A stretch of DNA of 64,000 nucleotides from positions 317,501 through 381,500 of the forward strand of contig NZ_JADOBQ010000004.1 of assembly GCF_015644665.1 (NCBI RefSeq). The letters run 5' to 3'. Every line of letters begins with the position of its first letter. Position 1 is the stretch's first letter. Origin of the DNA: Roseobacter sp. MH60115. GTDB taxonomy: Bacteria; Pseudomonadota; Alphaproteobacteria; Rhodobacterales; Rhodobacteraceae. Shown here one piece after another: positions 17,218 through 25,768 of this stretch. The position numbers and the translations under genes are program-made. Below the pieces are notes generated by a model. That model was not told where the DNA came from. It saw only the letters and a program-made list of their open reading frames with translations, and did no database searches.

Positions 17218-17566
17218 ACGGTTTGAGGATGTGATCGACGCGTTGGACGATGTTCTGGATGCCGAGCGGGAAGCCCTGCTGGCCGGGAACCTCGACGAAA
17301 TAGGTCGTCTTCTGGAACGCAAGGAATCGCTGATTGACCAGCTTGCGTCTTTGGAAGAAGCGGATCGGGATCCTCTGGAAGCCTTGAACGCCAAGGTCAT
17401 GCGCAATCAAGCGCTGTTGGACAGTGCGCTGGAAGGGATCCGGACCGTGGCCCGCCGGCTCTCGGCGTTGCGGCGGGTCCGCAGTTCACTCGAAACCTAC
17501 GACGAAAAGGGTGAACGTCACACGATCGACGTGGCCCCCGATGGCGCGGTGGAAAAACGTGCCTGA
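17207..17566 (+). CDS. FlgN-like flagellar export chaperone
   Basis: Acidic, helical cytosolic protein of 119 residues that resembles FlgN, the chaperone for hook-filament junction proteins FlgK and FlgL. The segment FEDVIDALDDVLDAEREALL followed by heptad-like leucines supports a coiled-coil bundle. ATG 17207 follows GGAGAGACAAA and lies inside the end of flgJ, so the two are translated together. The family is weakly conserved, so the assignment depends on length, composition and position; the partner genes flgK and flgL lie at 43.6-46.0 kb. Confidence 0.68.
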   Translation: MTNERFEDVIDALDDVLDAEREALLAGNLDEIGRLLERKESLIDQLASLEEADRDPLEALNAKVMRNQALLDSALEGIRTVARRLSALRRVRSSLETYDEKGERHTIDVAPDGAVEKRA

Positions 17567-17608
17567 GGCAGGATTTGAATAAAAACAGAACGACAGGGGC
17601 TGGCCGGC

Positions 17609-17623
17609 TTAAGTAGTCATTAG
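17609..17623. promoter_or_regulatory. CtrA-like site upstream of flagellin
   Basis: TTAAGTAGTCATTAG is TTAA-N7-TTAG, one mismatch from the CtrA consensus. It lies 154 bases ahead of the flagellin start, so transcription from nearby would give a long leader, the kind of region on which FlbT is known to act in Caulobacter. Confidence 0.5.
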
Positions 17624-17776
17624 CCTTTGTCCGCGCATGTTGGCGCTGCATCCGAGGTCGGGTGGCGCGTCGTCAGATATAGGCGATTGCATTGGTCAGA
17701 AAGACAGTTTCGTTCCCGCGTGAAGACGCCGGGGGCACAATCCACGCAAAGCGTGAATGATCAAAGGAACATGCTT

Positions 17777-19111
17777 ATGTCGAGCATTCTTACCAACAAC
17801 AGCGCAATGGTCGCGCTGCAGACCCTGAAATCCATCAACATGAACCTGGGCAAGGTCCAAAGCGAAATCTCCACCGGTAAAACTGTGGAAAGCGCCAAGG
17901 ACAACGCGGCCGTTTGGGCGATCTCCAAGGTTATGGAGTCCGATGTCGCTGGTTTCGAAGCCATTTCTGACTCGCTGGCCCTTGGTCAGGCAACTGTGGG
18001 CGTCGCGCTGAATGGGGCGGAGACAATCACGGATCTGCTGCAGGAAGTGAAAGCGAAGATCGTCAATTCTCAGGAAGAGAATGTGGATCGTTCCAAGATC
18101 CAGACCGATATCAAGGCACTGACTGATCAGATTTCGTCAATTGTGGGTGCGGCCCAGTTCAATGGTTTGAATCTTCTGAACGACTCAGGTCGCACAACAG
18201 AAGAACAGACTTCCAATATCCTGTCTTCGCTTGATCGTGATAGCAGTGGTAATGTTACCACTGGTGAAATCTCGGTAGATCGTGCAAATCTCGGAACAAA
18301 CGCAGTTAGCTTGTCAGCTGCGACCGTTGTCGCAGGCGGTGCCCAAGGTGGTACAGCAGCGACAAACGTCAACACGCAAGTCGCTACAGCTATCGACATT
18401 GAGGCGACTGGTACCAACGTAGCAAATACAGGCGGTACAGCGTTCAGCCTGACAATTGCAGGCACCGACAGTACTGGTGCGACGACTGGTAGTGGTATTG
18501 CGTACAGTGACTTCGATACTGCAGCAGAAGTTATCGGCGAAAACCCGAACGCGATCCTCTATGTTGCAAAAGAAGGCGACACCGCTCGTGACATTGGCGA
18601 AGGTCTGAAAGCTGCATTTGATGCATACGCCATCCGCAACGAACTCGATCTGTCGACTCTCACTCTGAGCGTCACCGACGATGGCTTGTCTGCAACTCTG
18701 GCCGATGGTGGCGTGGACGCAGCAGCAATCAGCTTCCAAGTGGACGTAATTGCTCCGGCGTCTGCAACTGCCCAGCATACAGCAGGCGGTGATCTTGCCA
18801 CGCTTGGTGCTATCGACGTAACGACCAGCGAAAAGGCTGAACTGTCTTTGGCTGCAATTGAAGGCTTGATCCAGACGTCGATCGATACCGCGGCGCAGCT
18901 GGGTTCGGCTGGTCGTCAAATCGACACACAAGCCGATTTCGTGAGTAAGCTGAGCGATCTGCTTACCTCTGGTATCGGTTCTCTTGTGGATGCGGACATG
19001 GAAGCAGCCTCGGCCAAGCTTCAGGCGCTGCAGACACAGCAGCAGCTGGGTGTTCAGGCGCTGTCGATTGCCAACCAGGCACCGCAGACCATTCTGTCGC
19101 TCTTCCGTTAA
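17777..19111 (+). CDS. Flagellin, filament subunit
   Basis: Major filament protein of 444 residues, exported by the flagellar apparatus. The N-terminal D0/D1 region is typical (SSILTNNSAMVALQTLKSIN, then AKDNAAVWAISKVMESDV), and the C-terminal D0 helix ends QLGVQALSIANQAPQTILSLFR (given as family evidence). The central third, about residues 140-350, is the variable surface region, rich in alanine, threonine and glycine. Of two near starts I chose ATG 17777, since AAGGAAC is well spaced for it and too close to the ATG six bases earlier. It is followed by a strong hairpin and by flaF and flbT. Only one flagellin gene is present here. Confidence 0.94.
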   Translation: MSSILTNNSAMVALQTLKSINMNLGKVQSEISTGKTVESAKDNAAVWAISKVMESDVAGFEAISDSLALGQATVGVALNGAETITDLLQEVKAKIVNSQEENVDRSKIQTDIKALTDQISSIVGAAQFNGLNLLNDSGRTTEEQTSNILSSLDRDSSGNVTTGEISVDRANLGTNAVSLSAATVVAGGAQGGTAATNVNTQVATAIDIEATGTNVANTGGTAFSLTIAGTDSTGATTGSGIAYSDFDTAAEVIGENPNAILYVAKEGDTARDIGEGLKAAFDAYAIRNELDLSTLTLSVTDDGLSATLADGGVDAAAISFQVDVIAPASATAQHTAGGDLATLGAIDVTTSEKAELSLAAIEGLIQTSIDTAAQLGSAGRQIDTQADFVSKLSDLLTSGIGSLVDADMEAASAKLQALQTQQQLGVQALSIANQAPQTILSLFR

Positions 19112-19120
19112 GCGATACCT

Positions 19121-19146
19121 CAGGGGCGCGGTCTTTCGCGCCCCTG
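19121..19146 (+). terminator. Strong hairpin after flagellin, likely mRNA-stabilising or partial terminator
   Basis: The perfect 10-base stem CAGGGGCGCG/CGCGCCCCTG has a six-base loop and no clear U run after it. It lies between flagellin and flaF and probably raises flagellin mRNA relative to the downstream regulators. Confidence 0.6.
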
Positions 19147-19180
19147 AACCTAATTTCCAGTTTTTAGTGAAGGTTGCATC

Positions 19181-19552
19181 GTGAACGCTTACGCACAGGC
19201 CCAAAGCGCATATGCGCCAGCAGCGGCTCCGACCAGAACGGCACGCAGTGCAGAATACGAAGTTATTGCTCGCATTTCTCACCGTTTGAAGAAGGCGATC
19301 AAATCTAACGATTTCCCAGCCTTGGCAGAAGCACTGTACGAAAACAACAAGCTGTGGACAGCACTTGCTGTCGACGTGATAGACGAAAACAACCTTCTTC
19401 CGGATCAATTGCGCGCCCGGATTGTCTACTTGGCCGATTTCACGCGGCTGCACACGCAGAAAGTACTGCGTAAACAAGAGACAGCTGTCCCGCTCTTGGA
19501 GATCAACGCGATGATCCTGGGCGGTCTCAAACAGCAAGGAGATACGCCATGA
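19181..19552 (+). CDS. flaF: Flagellar biosynthesis regulator FlaF
   Basis: Cytosolic protein of 123 residues, required in Caulobacter and relatives for flagellin translation or secretion and working against FlbT. The family pattern is clear: MNAYAQAQSAYA at the N terminus, ARISHRLKKAIKSND, and LPDQLRARIVYLADFTRLHT. The start is GTG 19181. The gene lies between flagellin and flbT, with an ATGA overlap with flbT, the standard alphaproteobacterial arrangement. Confidence 0.92.
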   Translation: MNAYAQAQSAYAPAAAPTRTARSAEYEVIARISHRLKKAIKSNDFPALAEALYENNKLWTALAVDVIDENNLLPDQLRARIVYLADFTRLHTQKVLRKQETAVPLLEINAMILGGLKQQGDTP

Positions 19553-19953
19553 GTGGTCTTGTGTTGAAGCTGAGCCCGAAAGAGCGCGTTTTGATAAACG
19601 GTGTGGTTATTGAAAATGGCGATCGACGCAGTCGGCTGGCAATCATGACGCCCGGCGCAAATATTCTGAGACTGCGTGATGCAATCCATCCAGAGGATGC
19701 AAAAACGCCAGTAAAAAGAGTATGTTTTGCAATGCAATTGGTTCTGTCTGGCGATAAAAGCCCGGAGGAAGCGCATCTTCCTTTGCTCCGTCAAATCGAG
19801 GAACTGAGCCAGGTCTTCACTGACTCAGACAGTCGCAATGTACTCGCGGAAGCTACGCGCGGCGTTGTCGAGAAGCAGCACTACCGCGCGCTCAAATCAC
19901 TGCGGGCGCTGCTTCCACGCGAGGAACGACTTTTGGCTGCGAGGATGAACTGA
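19549..19953 (+). CDS. flbT: Flagellin synthesis repressor FlbT
   Basis: Post-transcriptional regulator of 134 residues. In Caulobacter it binds the flagellin mRNA leader and promotes its decay until hook assembly is complete. The segments LVLKLSPKERVLINGVVIEN, ANILRLRDAIHPEDA and CFAMQLVLSGD are typical. It overlaps flaF by four bases, and its own stop TGA shares one base with the start of the DUF1217 gene. The flagellin leader upstream (about 17624-17776) is the likely target. Confidence 0.92.
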   Translation: MSGLVLKLSPKERVLINGVVIENGDRRSRLAIMTPGANILRLRDAIHPEDAKTPVKRVCFAMQLVLSGDKSPEEAHLPLLRQIEELSQVFTDSDSRNVLAEATRGVVEKQHYRALKSLRALLPREERLLAARMN

Positions 19954-21251
19954 TGTTTGCGCCCGTCATTCCCTCCACAGGCCTGACAGGCTGGCGATTT
20001 CTGCAGAGAACATATGATTCTCAGTTAGAGAGTTTTTCAAACTCCGCCCAACTTACTAGAAACACCGACTATTTTCTTGAGAACATCAACAAGGTCAAGA
20101 CTGCTGAAGACTTGACCTCTGATCGTAGATTGCTCGAAGTTGCACTTGGTGCTTTCGGTATTCAAGATGATATCGAGAACAGATTTTTTATCCAAAAAAT
20201 CTTGGATGAAGGGACAACTGCCGAGGACTCTCTGGCAAACAGATTTTCCGATAGTCGCTACAAAGAGTTTTCGGAAGCCTTTGGCTTAGGACCAGGCGAG
20301 GACCGGCAAATTGGAAAAGATGGATTTGCTGAAAGCATTGTAGCTCGATTTCGTGAAGCCAGTTTCGAAGTATCGGCTGGTCAACAAGACGATTCGATGA
20401 GAGTCGCGCTTTACGCGCAACGGGTTTTAGGAGACTTGGCAAGTCCGCCACAGAAATCAGTTGAGCGTCTCGCGGCAGAGGCTGTATCTGCAGCCGTGTT
20501 GGACTTTGCTTCATCCATTGCTGATGACGTTGAATACTACCAAGACAACATCGGCTTGATTGAAACACCAGATGACTTGCTCGATGATCCGCGGCTTCTC
20601 AAAATGACGCTCGGCGCGTTTGGTCTGCATGACGACTATGAGGCCATTGCCTCGTTCGAACCAACTGTCGAAACGCCGGTAAGTCCGGAGCGCGAGAAAA
20701 TCAAACAGGTTTTGGAGGAAGGTAGTATCTCCGTTGTCGCATTCGCCAATGAGCTGGATAGTCCAGCTTATGTCGAGCTCTCTCGTGCTTTTGGCTTCGG
20801 TATTGCCGAGGATTTTCAGGCGCGCAAAATCGATTTTCCTGAGCGGATTACCGATCGATACATTGAGCAGAACTTCGAATGGCCCAGCGATGTAACCTAC
20901 GACGAGCCGGTTACGGTGGTAAATGGTCAGTTCGAACTGGAACCATTCAACTCAGATGATATGTCGAACGATGCAAAATGGTTCACTATTATGGGTGAGC
21001 CACCGCTTCGTAGCCTTTTTGAGACTGCGCTGAATTTACCAAGTGAATTCGGACAAATCGATATCAATCAGCAGCTGACCGTTTTCAAAGAGCGCGCACA
21101 ATCCATTTTTGGAAGCAATGAGGTAAATCAGTTTTCCGATCCAGAGGCGTTGGATCAATTGATCACGCAGTACGTGGTGCGATCTCAGCTTTCTTCCTTC
21201 AACAGTGGGGCCACGTCGGCTTCATTAGCTCTCACCCTTCTCCGATCATAA
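19953..21251 (+). CDS. DUF1217 family flagellar-associated protein with internal repeats
   Basis: Protein of 432 residues of the DUF1217 family, found in flagellar clusters of alphaproteobacteria but without a settled function. Two copies of one unit are visible at about residues 40-112 and 195-282: each has a YF/YYxxNI start, then LGAFGIQDD or LGAFGLHDD, an acidic linker, and a final AFG motif. A weaker third copy may begin near residue 350 (PLRSLFETALNLPSEFGQID). It is mostly helical with no signal peptide or membrane segment, so export by the flagellar apparatus or a cytosolic role are both possible. It is coupled to flbT and ends the flagellin unit. Confidence 0.8.
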   Translation: MFAPVIPSTGLTGWRFLQRTYDSQLESFSNSAQLTRNTDYFLENINKVKTAEDLTSDRRLLEVALGAFGIQDDIENRFFIQKILDEGTTAEDSLANRFSDSRYKEFSEAFGLGPGEDRQIGKDGFAESIVARFREASFEVSAGQQDDSMRVALYAQRVLGDLASPPQKSVERLAAEAVSAAVLDFASSIADDVEYYQDNIGLIETPDDLLDDPRLLKMTLGAFGLHDDYEAIASFEPTVETPVSPEREKIKQVLEEGSISVVAFANELDSPAYVELSRAFGFGIAEDFQARKIDFPERITDRYIEQNFEWPSDVTYDEPVTVVNGQFELEPFNSDDMSNDAKWFTIMGEPPLRSLFETALNLPSEFGQIDINQQLTVFKERAQSIFGSNEVNQFSDPEALDQLITQYVVRSQLSSFNSGATSASLALTLLRS

Positions 21252-22118
21252 CTGCGAACGCTGAAGTCGGTTGTCAAATCTAGCGATTGCTGAGGATGCT
21301 AAAACACGGCGAAACAAGAGTTTGGTCGGATAGTTTGATCGCTGTAAAGCTTGCATAATCAGCAGGAACATATTGAGAAACAATCGCTTAACTGCACAGC
21401 TTGCTGGCCTCGGAAGGCAGAGGTAAAGTGGCGGGACCGAAATGAGGAGGCGCAAGGGATTCTCTGCAACAGCGCCCAACGAACCGTACTATTTTGGTTG
21501 TGTCTTTGACTGCCGTGTACCGAGCAGCGGAACGATGTCATATGTGCTAAGAGTGCAACCGATACCGGTTGCGTCCTTCGTGGCATTCCTCAAAGAGATC
21601 GCCCTTCCCAAGAATGAGGTCATCTGTCATTTCGGCGATGCTCTTCTCGCGAAGTTCCTTGGTAATAAGACTTTGCCTTTCCTTCCGCGGTGCAGTTTTA
21701 GGACAGCCCTCCTATTTGACGAACCGGGAAGCACCGCGCCTCGCGCCGGGTGGTCTCGGAATCCGGATGCCGATGGAGCCATTGGAGCAATGCCCGGATC
21801 CCTTGCGTGACCGATGCTGAGTCACATACGTAGGTTTGCCGGATGGAAGGACGTGGAGACTCAAACCTGGCAATTCGTCGCTCCAGATCACATAGCTTCT
21901 GGCGCTTTGTTCGGTCGCACCTTAAATCGGAGCTGCTGACTTTAGCTGTGCTCTCGGTACTCTTCGAGCCCGTGTCTCATGTAACTGGCTCACAAGCACT
22001 TTTTTTGGCACTTGGGATGTGCTTTCGCATGGAGCCTCCAGAGAGAGCACCTATTCTTGCGCGCTTATCGAACTTTCTTGCACCTCATCGCCCGATTCAG
22101 ACAGCACCTCTCTCCAGC
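21252..22118. other. Gene-free stretch, probably decayed DNA
   Basis: No convincing gene is seen between the DUF1217 gene and fliI. Short open frames occur on both strands but lack ribosome sites, family motifs and consistent codon use. One palindrome of LacI-operator type lies at 21555-21572. The tail-to-tail position of the flanking genes means the stretch is not needed as their promoter. It may be remnant DNA left by a lost insertion; no insertion-sequence ends could be shown. Confidence 0.5.
21555..21572. promoter_or_regulatory. Orphan LacI-type palindrome
   Basis: GCAACCGATACCGGTTGC has perfect 7-base arms GCAACCG/CGGTTGC around ATAC, the style of operators of LacI-family sugar regulators. 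No LacI gene or sugar operon is near, so it may be a relic. Confidence 0.35.
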
Positions 22119-23495
22119 TCAAGCTGCTGGTGTCGGCCTCATGACCGGTCCGACATTTGTTGAGATGGTTGGAATGCGTGCGCGCCTAAGAATTAGTTCC
22201 AGTTGAGCAAAGCTGTTCTCAACATTTTGTCGCTCAGTTTTTGCCAAGAACCCGTCTAGATCCGACCAAATCTGCACAGCCGCATCGATTTCAGGATCGC
22301 TGCCTGTGGAGTACAGACCAGCGCGGATCATCATTGCGTTGTTGTCATAGACTGAAAGCAGATGTCGCGCTTTCGCAATCAGAGTGTTTTGCTGTTCGGT
22401 GGCCGCGTTCGGTAAACTTCTCGATACGGACCTCAAGACATCAATCGCGGGATAGCGACCACGTTCGGCAATTCCGCGATCAAGGATAACATGTCCGTCC
22501 AAAACGCCGCGCAAGATATCAGCGATCGGTTCATCCATGTCGGACCCAGCTACGAGAACACTGAAGACACCGGTGATATCACCCTGACTGTTTTGACCAG
22601 GACCGGCGCGCTCGCAAAGCGACATGATCAGATGTGCGGTCGATGGAGGAAAACCGCGCAAAACAGGGGCTTCACCGGCCGCCACTGCAACTTCGCGATG
22701 TGCTTCGGCAAAACGGGTGATCGAATCGGCGAGTAACAGAACCGATTTCCCCTGATCGCGGAAATGCTCGGCGACCGACATCGCAGCCCAGGCACATCGG
22801 CGCCGTATCAATGGGGATTGATCGGAAGTGGCACAGACCACAATTGCCCGCTTCAACCCTTCCTTGCCAAGCACGTCTTCAATGAAATGCCGCAATTCGC
22901 GCCCGCGCTCTCCGATCATTGCAATGACGACAATTTCTGCTGTCATGTTTTGTGCCAGGTGCCCGAGGAGACTGGATTTACCAACACCTGAACCGGCAAA
23001 AAGGCCGATTCTCTGACCTTGAACAATGGGAAGCATGGTGTTCAAGCCAGCCATTCCTGTATTCAACCTCTTTCCCAAGGCCCGCCGTGCGCCCGGATCG
23101 GGTGGGGCGCGGCGCAACGCCCGCGCTGCAGCACCTCTCAGCAGTGGTTTACCGTCGAGTGGGTTGCCAAACGGGTCTATGATACGGCCAACCCATGCGT
23201 TTGACGGCGCAATCCCCCGCGCCTCCAGCAAGGCCGCTCGATCTTGCAGCGCAACGCCGTCTGGCGCCTGATCGGGCAACAGGACAAGCAGATCTCCATC
23301 CAGTTGTAGCACTTCTCCCGACAGCGGTTCACCTTGGCGATAAACAACGACAAGATCGCCGATGCGCGCCTTGCCGGCAAGACCAGCGACATGGATCACC
23401 CCGCCTTCGACGCGGGTGACACGGCCAATAGCGCGCACCGGGTTCAATTCAGTGATCTGGGCGGTCAGCCCGTCGAAGGGAATTGGCTGGTTCAT
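22119..23495 (-). CDS. fliI: Flagellum-specific ATPase FliI
   Basis: Cytosolic ATPase of 458 residues that energises flagellar protein export, related to F1 beta subunits. Walker A is AGSGVGKS at residues 167-174. Other family blocks are IGERGRELRHFIED, VCATSDQSPLIRRR, LLADSITRFAEAHREVA and GDITGVFSVLVAGSDMDEPI. ATG 23495 follows AAAGGATTGCC; an earlier start eight codons up has no ribosome site. It stands alone on the minus strand, divergent from flgB, with the CtrA-like site at 23539 between them. Its partners FliH and FliJ are encoded at 40.1 and 28.5 kb. Confidence 0.95.
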   Translation of the reverse strand: MNQPIPFDGLTAQITELNPVRAIGRVTRVEGGVIHVAGLAGKARIGDLVVVYRQGEPLSGEVLQLDGDLLVLLPDQAPDGVALQDRAALLEARGIAPSNAWVGRIIDPFGNPLDGKPLLRGAAARALRRAPPDPGARRALGKRLNTGMAGLNTMLPIVQGQRIGLFAGSGVGKSSLLGHLAQNMTAEIVVIAMIGERGRELRHFIEDVLGKEGLKRAIVVCATSDQSPLIRRRCAWAAMSVAEHFRDQGKSVLLLADSITRFAEAHREVAVAAGEAPVLRGFPPSTAHLIMSLCERAGPGQNSQGDITGVFSVLVAGSDMDEPIADILRGVLDGHVILDRGIAERGRYPAIDVLRSVSRSLPNAATEQQNTLIAKARHLLSVYDNNAMMIRAGLYSTGSDPEIDAAVQIWSDLDGFLAKTERQNVENSFAQLELILRRARIPTISTNVGPVMRPTPAA

Positions 23496-23538
23496 GGCAA
23501 TCCTTTGGCATTCGCACACTCTTTCTAAAGGAATCAGA

Positions 23539-23554
23539 GTTAAGCCTTGATGAA
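23539..23554. promoter_or_regulatory. CtrA-like site between fliI and flgB
   Basis: Read on the minus strand the site is TTCA-N7-TTAAC, one mismatch from TTAA-N7-TTAA with the additional conserved C. It lies 44 bases from the fliI start and 23 from the flgB start. Confidence 0.45.
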
Positions 23555-23576
23555 ACCGTTCGAGGGAGAAGCCCGG

Positions 23577-23975
23577 ATGTTCAAAAATTTAGAAGTCTTC
23601 AAGATTTCCCATGCCATGGCCGTACACGCGGGCCAGAAGCAAGCAGTTGCCGCGCAGAATGTCGCCAACTCTGACACGCCTGAGTATAAGGCGCGCGATG
23701 TTGCCCCCTTTGCAGAAACATACAGAAGCAACGCGTCTCTCGGTGACGCGGTCAACCAACGTGCGACACGTTCCCTTCATCTGCACGGCGCGGTGAGCGG
23801 GCAGCCCGCTGATCCGACAATTGACGAAGATGCCATTGCATCACCCAATGGCAATACCGTTTCGCTTGAAGGTGAAATGCTGAAGTCGCTTGACGCCAAG
23901 CGCCAGCATGACCGTGCCCTGGCCATTTACAAGTCTTCACTTGGCATCCTGCGCGCCACATTGAGCCGCCAGTAA
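23577..23975 (+). CDS. flgB: Flagellar proximal rod protein FlgB
   Basis: Rod subunit of 132 residues. The N terminus (FKISHAMAVHAGQKQAVAAQ, then NVANSDTPEYKARDV) is the conserved rod-protein motif, and LDAKRQHDRALAIYKSSLGI is the C-terminal helix. ATG 23577 follows GAGGGAGAAG; a start ten codons earlier has a poorer context. It is the first gene of the nine-gene basal-body unit that runs to 28257. Confidence 0.93.
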   Translation: MFKNLEVFKISHAMAVHAGQKQAVAAQNVANSDTPEYKARDVAPFAETYRSNASLGDAVNQRATRSLHLHGAVSGQPADPTIDEDAIASPNGNTVSLEGEMLKSLDAKRQHDRALAIYKSSLGILRATLSRQ

Positions 23976-23988
23976 AAGGGAACGTATC

Positions 23989-24381
23989 ATGAACGATTTC
24001 GCAAAAGCACTCAGCGTCACGTCCAGCGGTTTGAAAGCCCAAGCCACGCGCTTGCGTCACTTGGCAGAGAATATCTCCAATGCAGACACCCCCGGATATC
24101 GGCGTAAGCTCGTCCCATTTGAAACCTCATTCAATGCTGGAAATGGCGTTTCGATGGTTGAAACGGGACGCGTGCAACTTGATCGATCAACACTCGAACG
24201 GGTGTATGACCCTGCGCATCCGATGGCAGGGGATGATGGTTACTTTGATAGCTCAAACGTCGATTTGATGATCGAGCTCGGTGACGCGCGCGAAGCGCAG
24301 AGAAGCTATGAAGCCAACCTGAAAGTGTTTGAACAGACACGGAAAATGTCCAGCGGTTTGATGGACCTTTTGAGGAACTAA
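23989..24381 (+). CDS. flgC: Flagellar proximal rod protein FlgC
   Basis: Rod subunit of 130 residues with the conserved N-terminal block RLRHLAENISNADTPGYRRK and the C-terminal block SYEANLKVFEQTRKMSSGLM. It sits 13 bases after flgB behind AAAAGGGAAC, in the usual flgB-flgC-fliE order. The segment SNVDLMIELGDAREAQRSYE is typical of FlgC. It is exported by the type III apparatus and has no signal peptide. Confidence 0.94.
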   Translation: MNDFAKALSVTSSGLKAQATRLRHLAENISNADTPGYRRKLVPFETSFNAGNGVSMVETGRVQLDRSTLERVYDPAHPMAGDDGYFDSSNVDLMIELGDAREAQRSYEANLKVFEQTRKMSSGLMDLLRN

Positions 24382-24430
24382 TCACGACTGAGGAAGCCTG
24401 AAGGGCTGCTCGATTTCAAGGAGATCCAGA

Positions 24431-24757
24431 ATGGATATGAAAGCTGTATCGGCAATTCAAAGATTTACGGACTCGCGATCTACATCCGCGATTGAAAGCT
24501 ATGCGCAGGCGCGCCCGGCCACCGAACCCACACCGGAAGAAACGACTGTGGCAGAAGCCGCGACCAGAGTGGCGGTGGATTTTGCACAGACCCTGGCGGA
24601 AAGCGAAGAAACCGCCAAGGCGTCAATGATCGGGGATGCCGATCCGCACGCGCTTGTCCAGGCGTTGGCCCAGACGGAACTGGCCGTTGAGGCGGCGGTC
24701 ACGGTGCGCAACAAGGTTGTGGAAGCCTATCAAGAAATCCTGCGGATGCCCGTCTAA
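24431..24757 (+). CDS. fliE: Flagellar hook-basal body protein FliE
   Basis: Small exported protein of 108 residues that joins the MS ring to the proximal rod. The C-terminal half is conserved (DPHALVQALAQTELAVEAAV, then TVRNKVVEAYQEILRMPV), while the N-terminal part is variable and acidic. ATG 24431 follows AAGGAGATCCAGA. The position between flgC and fliQ is standard. Its stop is one base from the fliQ start. Confidence 0.92.
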   Translation: MDMKAVSAIQRFTDSRSTSAIESYAQARPATEPTPEETTVAEAATRVAVDFAQTLAESEETAKASMIGDADPHALVQALAQTELAVEAAVTVRNKVVEAYQEILRMPV

Positions 24758-24758
24758 G

Positions 24759-25028
24759 ATGCTTGATGAAGTCCTCTTCTTCGACACTCTACGACAGGGG
24801 TTGTGGATCGCGGTGATCATATCGATCCCGATCCTGACAGCAGCCCTTGTCACGGGTGTGTCGATTGGGCTGGTGCAGGCGCTGACGTCCATTCAGGAAA
24901 TGACGTTGACGTTTGTGCCGAAACTCGCCGCGATTGTAATCGTTTTCTGGCTTTCAATGGGATTCATGACGCAAACGCTGGTGTCGTTTTTCCAAAATCG
25001 CATCATCCCGTTGATCATCGGAGGTTAA
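24759..25028 (+). CDS. fliQ: Flagellar export gate protein FliQ
   Basis: Inner-membrane export-gate subunit of 89 residues with two hydrophobic hairpin segments (LWIAVIISIPILTAALVTGV and KLAAIVIVFWLSMGFMTQTL). The blocks GLVQALTSIQEMTLTFVPK and VSFFQNRI are highly typical. ATG 24759 lies just after the fliE stop; the longer frame that starts inside fliE was rejected. FliQ forms the helical gate complex with FliP (40979) and FliR (29999), which are encoded in other units of the cluster. Confidence 0.94.
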   Translation: MLDEVLFFDTLRQGLWIAVIISIPILTAALVTGVSIGLVQALTSIQEMTLTFVPKLAAIVIVFWLSMGFMTQTLVSFFQNRIIPLIIGG

Positions 25029-25029
25029 C

Positions 25030-25743
25030 ATGGATAACTCTGGCTACACCACGCTGACCCGCCAATCCGGTCTCATGCGCGAGATGCGGATTGTTGCGAA
25101 CAATATCGCCAATGCTGCGACGACCGGCTACCGCCAGGAAGGCCTTGTCTTCTCTGAGTACGTCCAATCGATAGACGGCGCTTCCAGCCTTTCGATGGGT
25201 CAGGGCAATGTGCGGCAAACGTCGTTTCAGCAAGGAACGTTGACGCAGACCGGCGGAACCTTCGATTTTGCGATCGAAGGTGACGGATTTTTCCTTGTCG
25301 AAACCCCGGCAGGGGAACGCCTGACACGGTCAGGTGCTTTTTCGCCGAATGAACAAGGTGATCTTGTCACGATGGACGGCTATCGGGTTCTGGATGCTGG
25401 TGGCGCTCCTGTCTTTGTGCCGCCCGGTGCTGCGGATATTGCCGTTTCCGCGGATGGCACGATTTCCAGCGAGGGAAATCCGATTGGGCAGATTGGCGTG
25501 GTTCAGCCGCTCAACGCCCGCGAGATGGTCCGCGAAGACGGGGTGATGTTCCGAGCTGATGACGGATATGAGCCAGCCGAAAGGGCGCGGGTTCTTCAGC
25601 GGTTTGTTGAAAGCTCGAATGTGGATCCTGTCCTGCAAATTACCCGGATGATTGAAGTACAGCGCGCCTATGAGCTTGGCGCAAGTTTCCTTGAGGCCGA
25701 AGACGAACGCGTTCGTCAGGCCCTGCGGGCGATGTCTCAGTAA
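25030..25743 (+). CDS. flgF: Flagellar rod protein FlgF
   Basis: Proximal rod subunit of 237 residues. It has the N-terminal motif (MRIVANNIANAATTGYRQEG), the internal signature FDFAIEGDGFFLVETP shared by rod and hook proteins, and the C-terminal helix VLQITRMIEVQRAYELG. ATG 25030 directly follows the fliQ stop, with GGAGGTTAAC as ribosome site inside the end of fliQ. It is shorter than FlgG, as expected, and precedes it in the same unit. Confidence 0.93.
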   Translation: MDNSGYTTLTRQSGLMREMRIVANNIANAATTGYRQEGLVFSEYVQSIDGASSLSMGQGNVRQTSFQQGTLTQTGGTFDFAIEGDGFFLVETPAGERLTRSGAFSPNEQGDLVTMDGYRVLDAGGAPVFVPPGAADIAVSADGTISSEGNPIGQIGVVQPLNAREMVREDGVMFRADDGYEPAERARVLQRFVESSNVDPVLQITRMIEVQRAYELGASFLEAEDERVRQALRAMSQ

Positions 25744-25768
25744 CCAATTTCAACTCAGGAGATGCTTA

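Noticed and set aside
21442-22163. Short open frames in the interval after the DUF1217 gene, possibly a transposase remnant
   Set aside because: No transposase motif, terminal inverted repeats or target duplication could be seen, so no mobile element is claimed.
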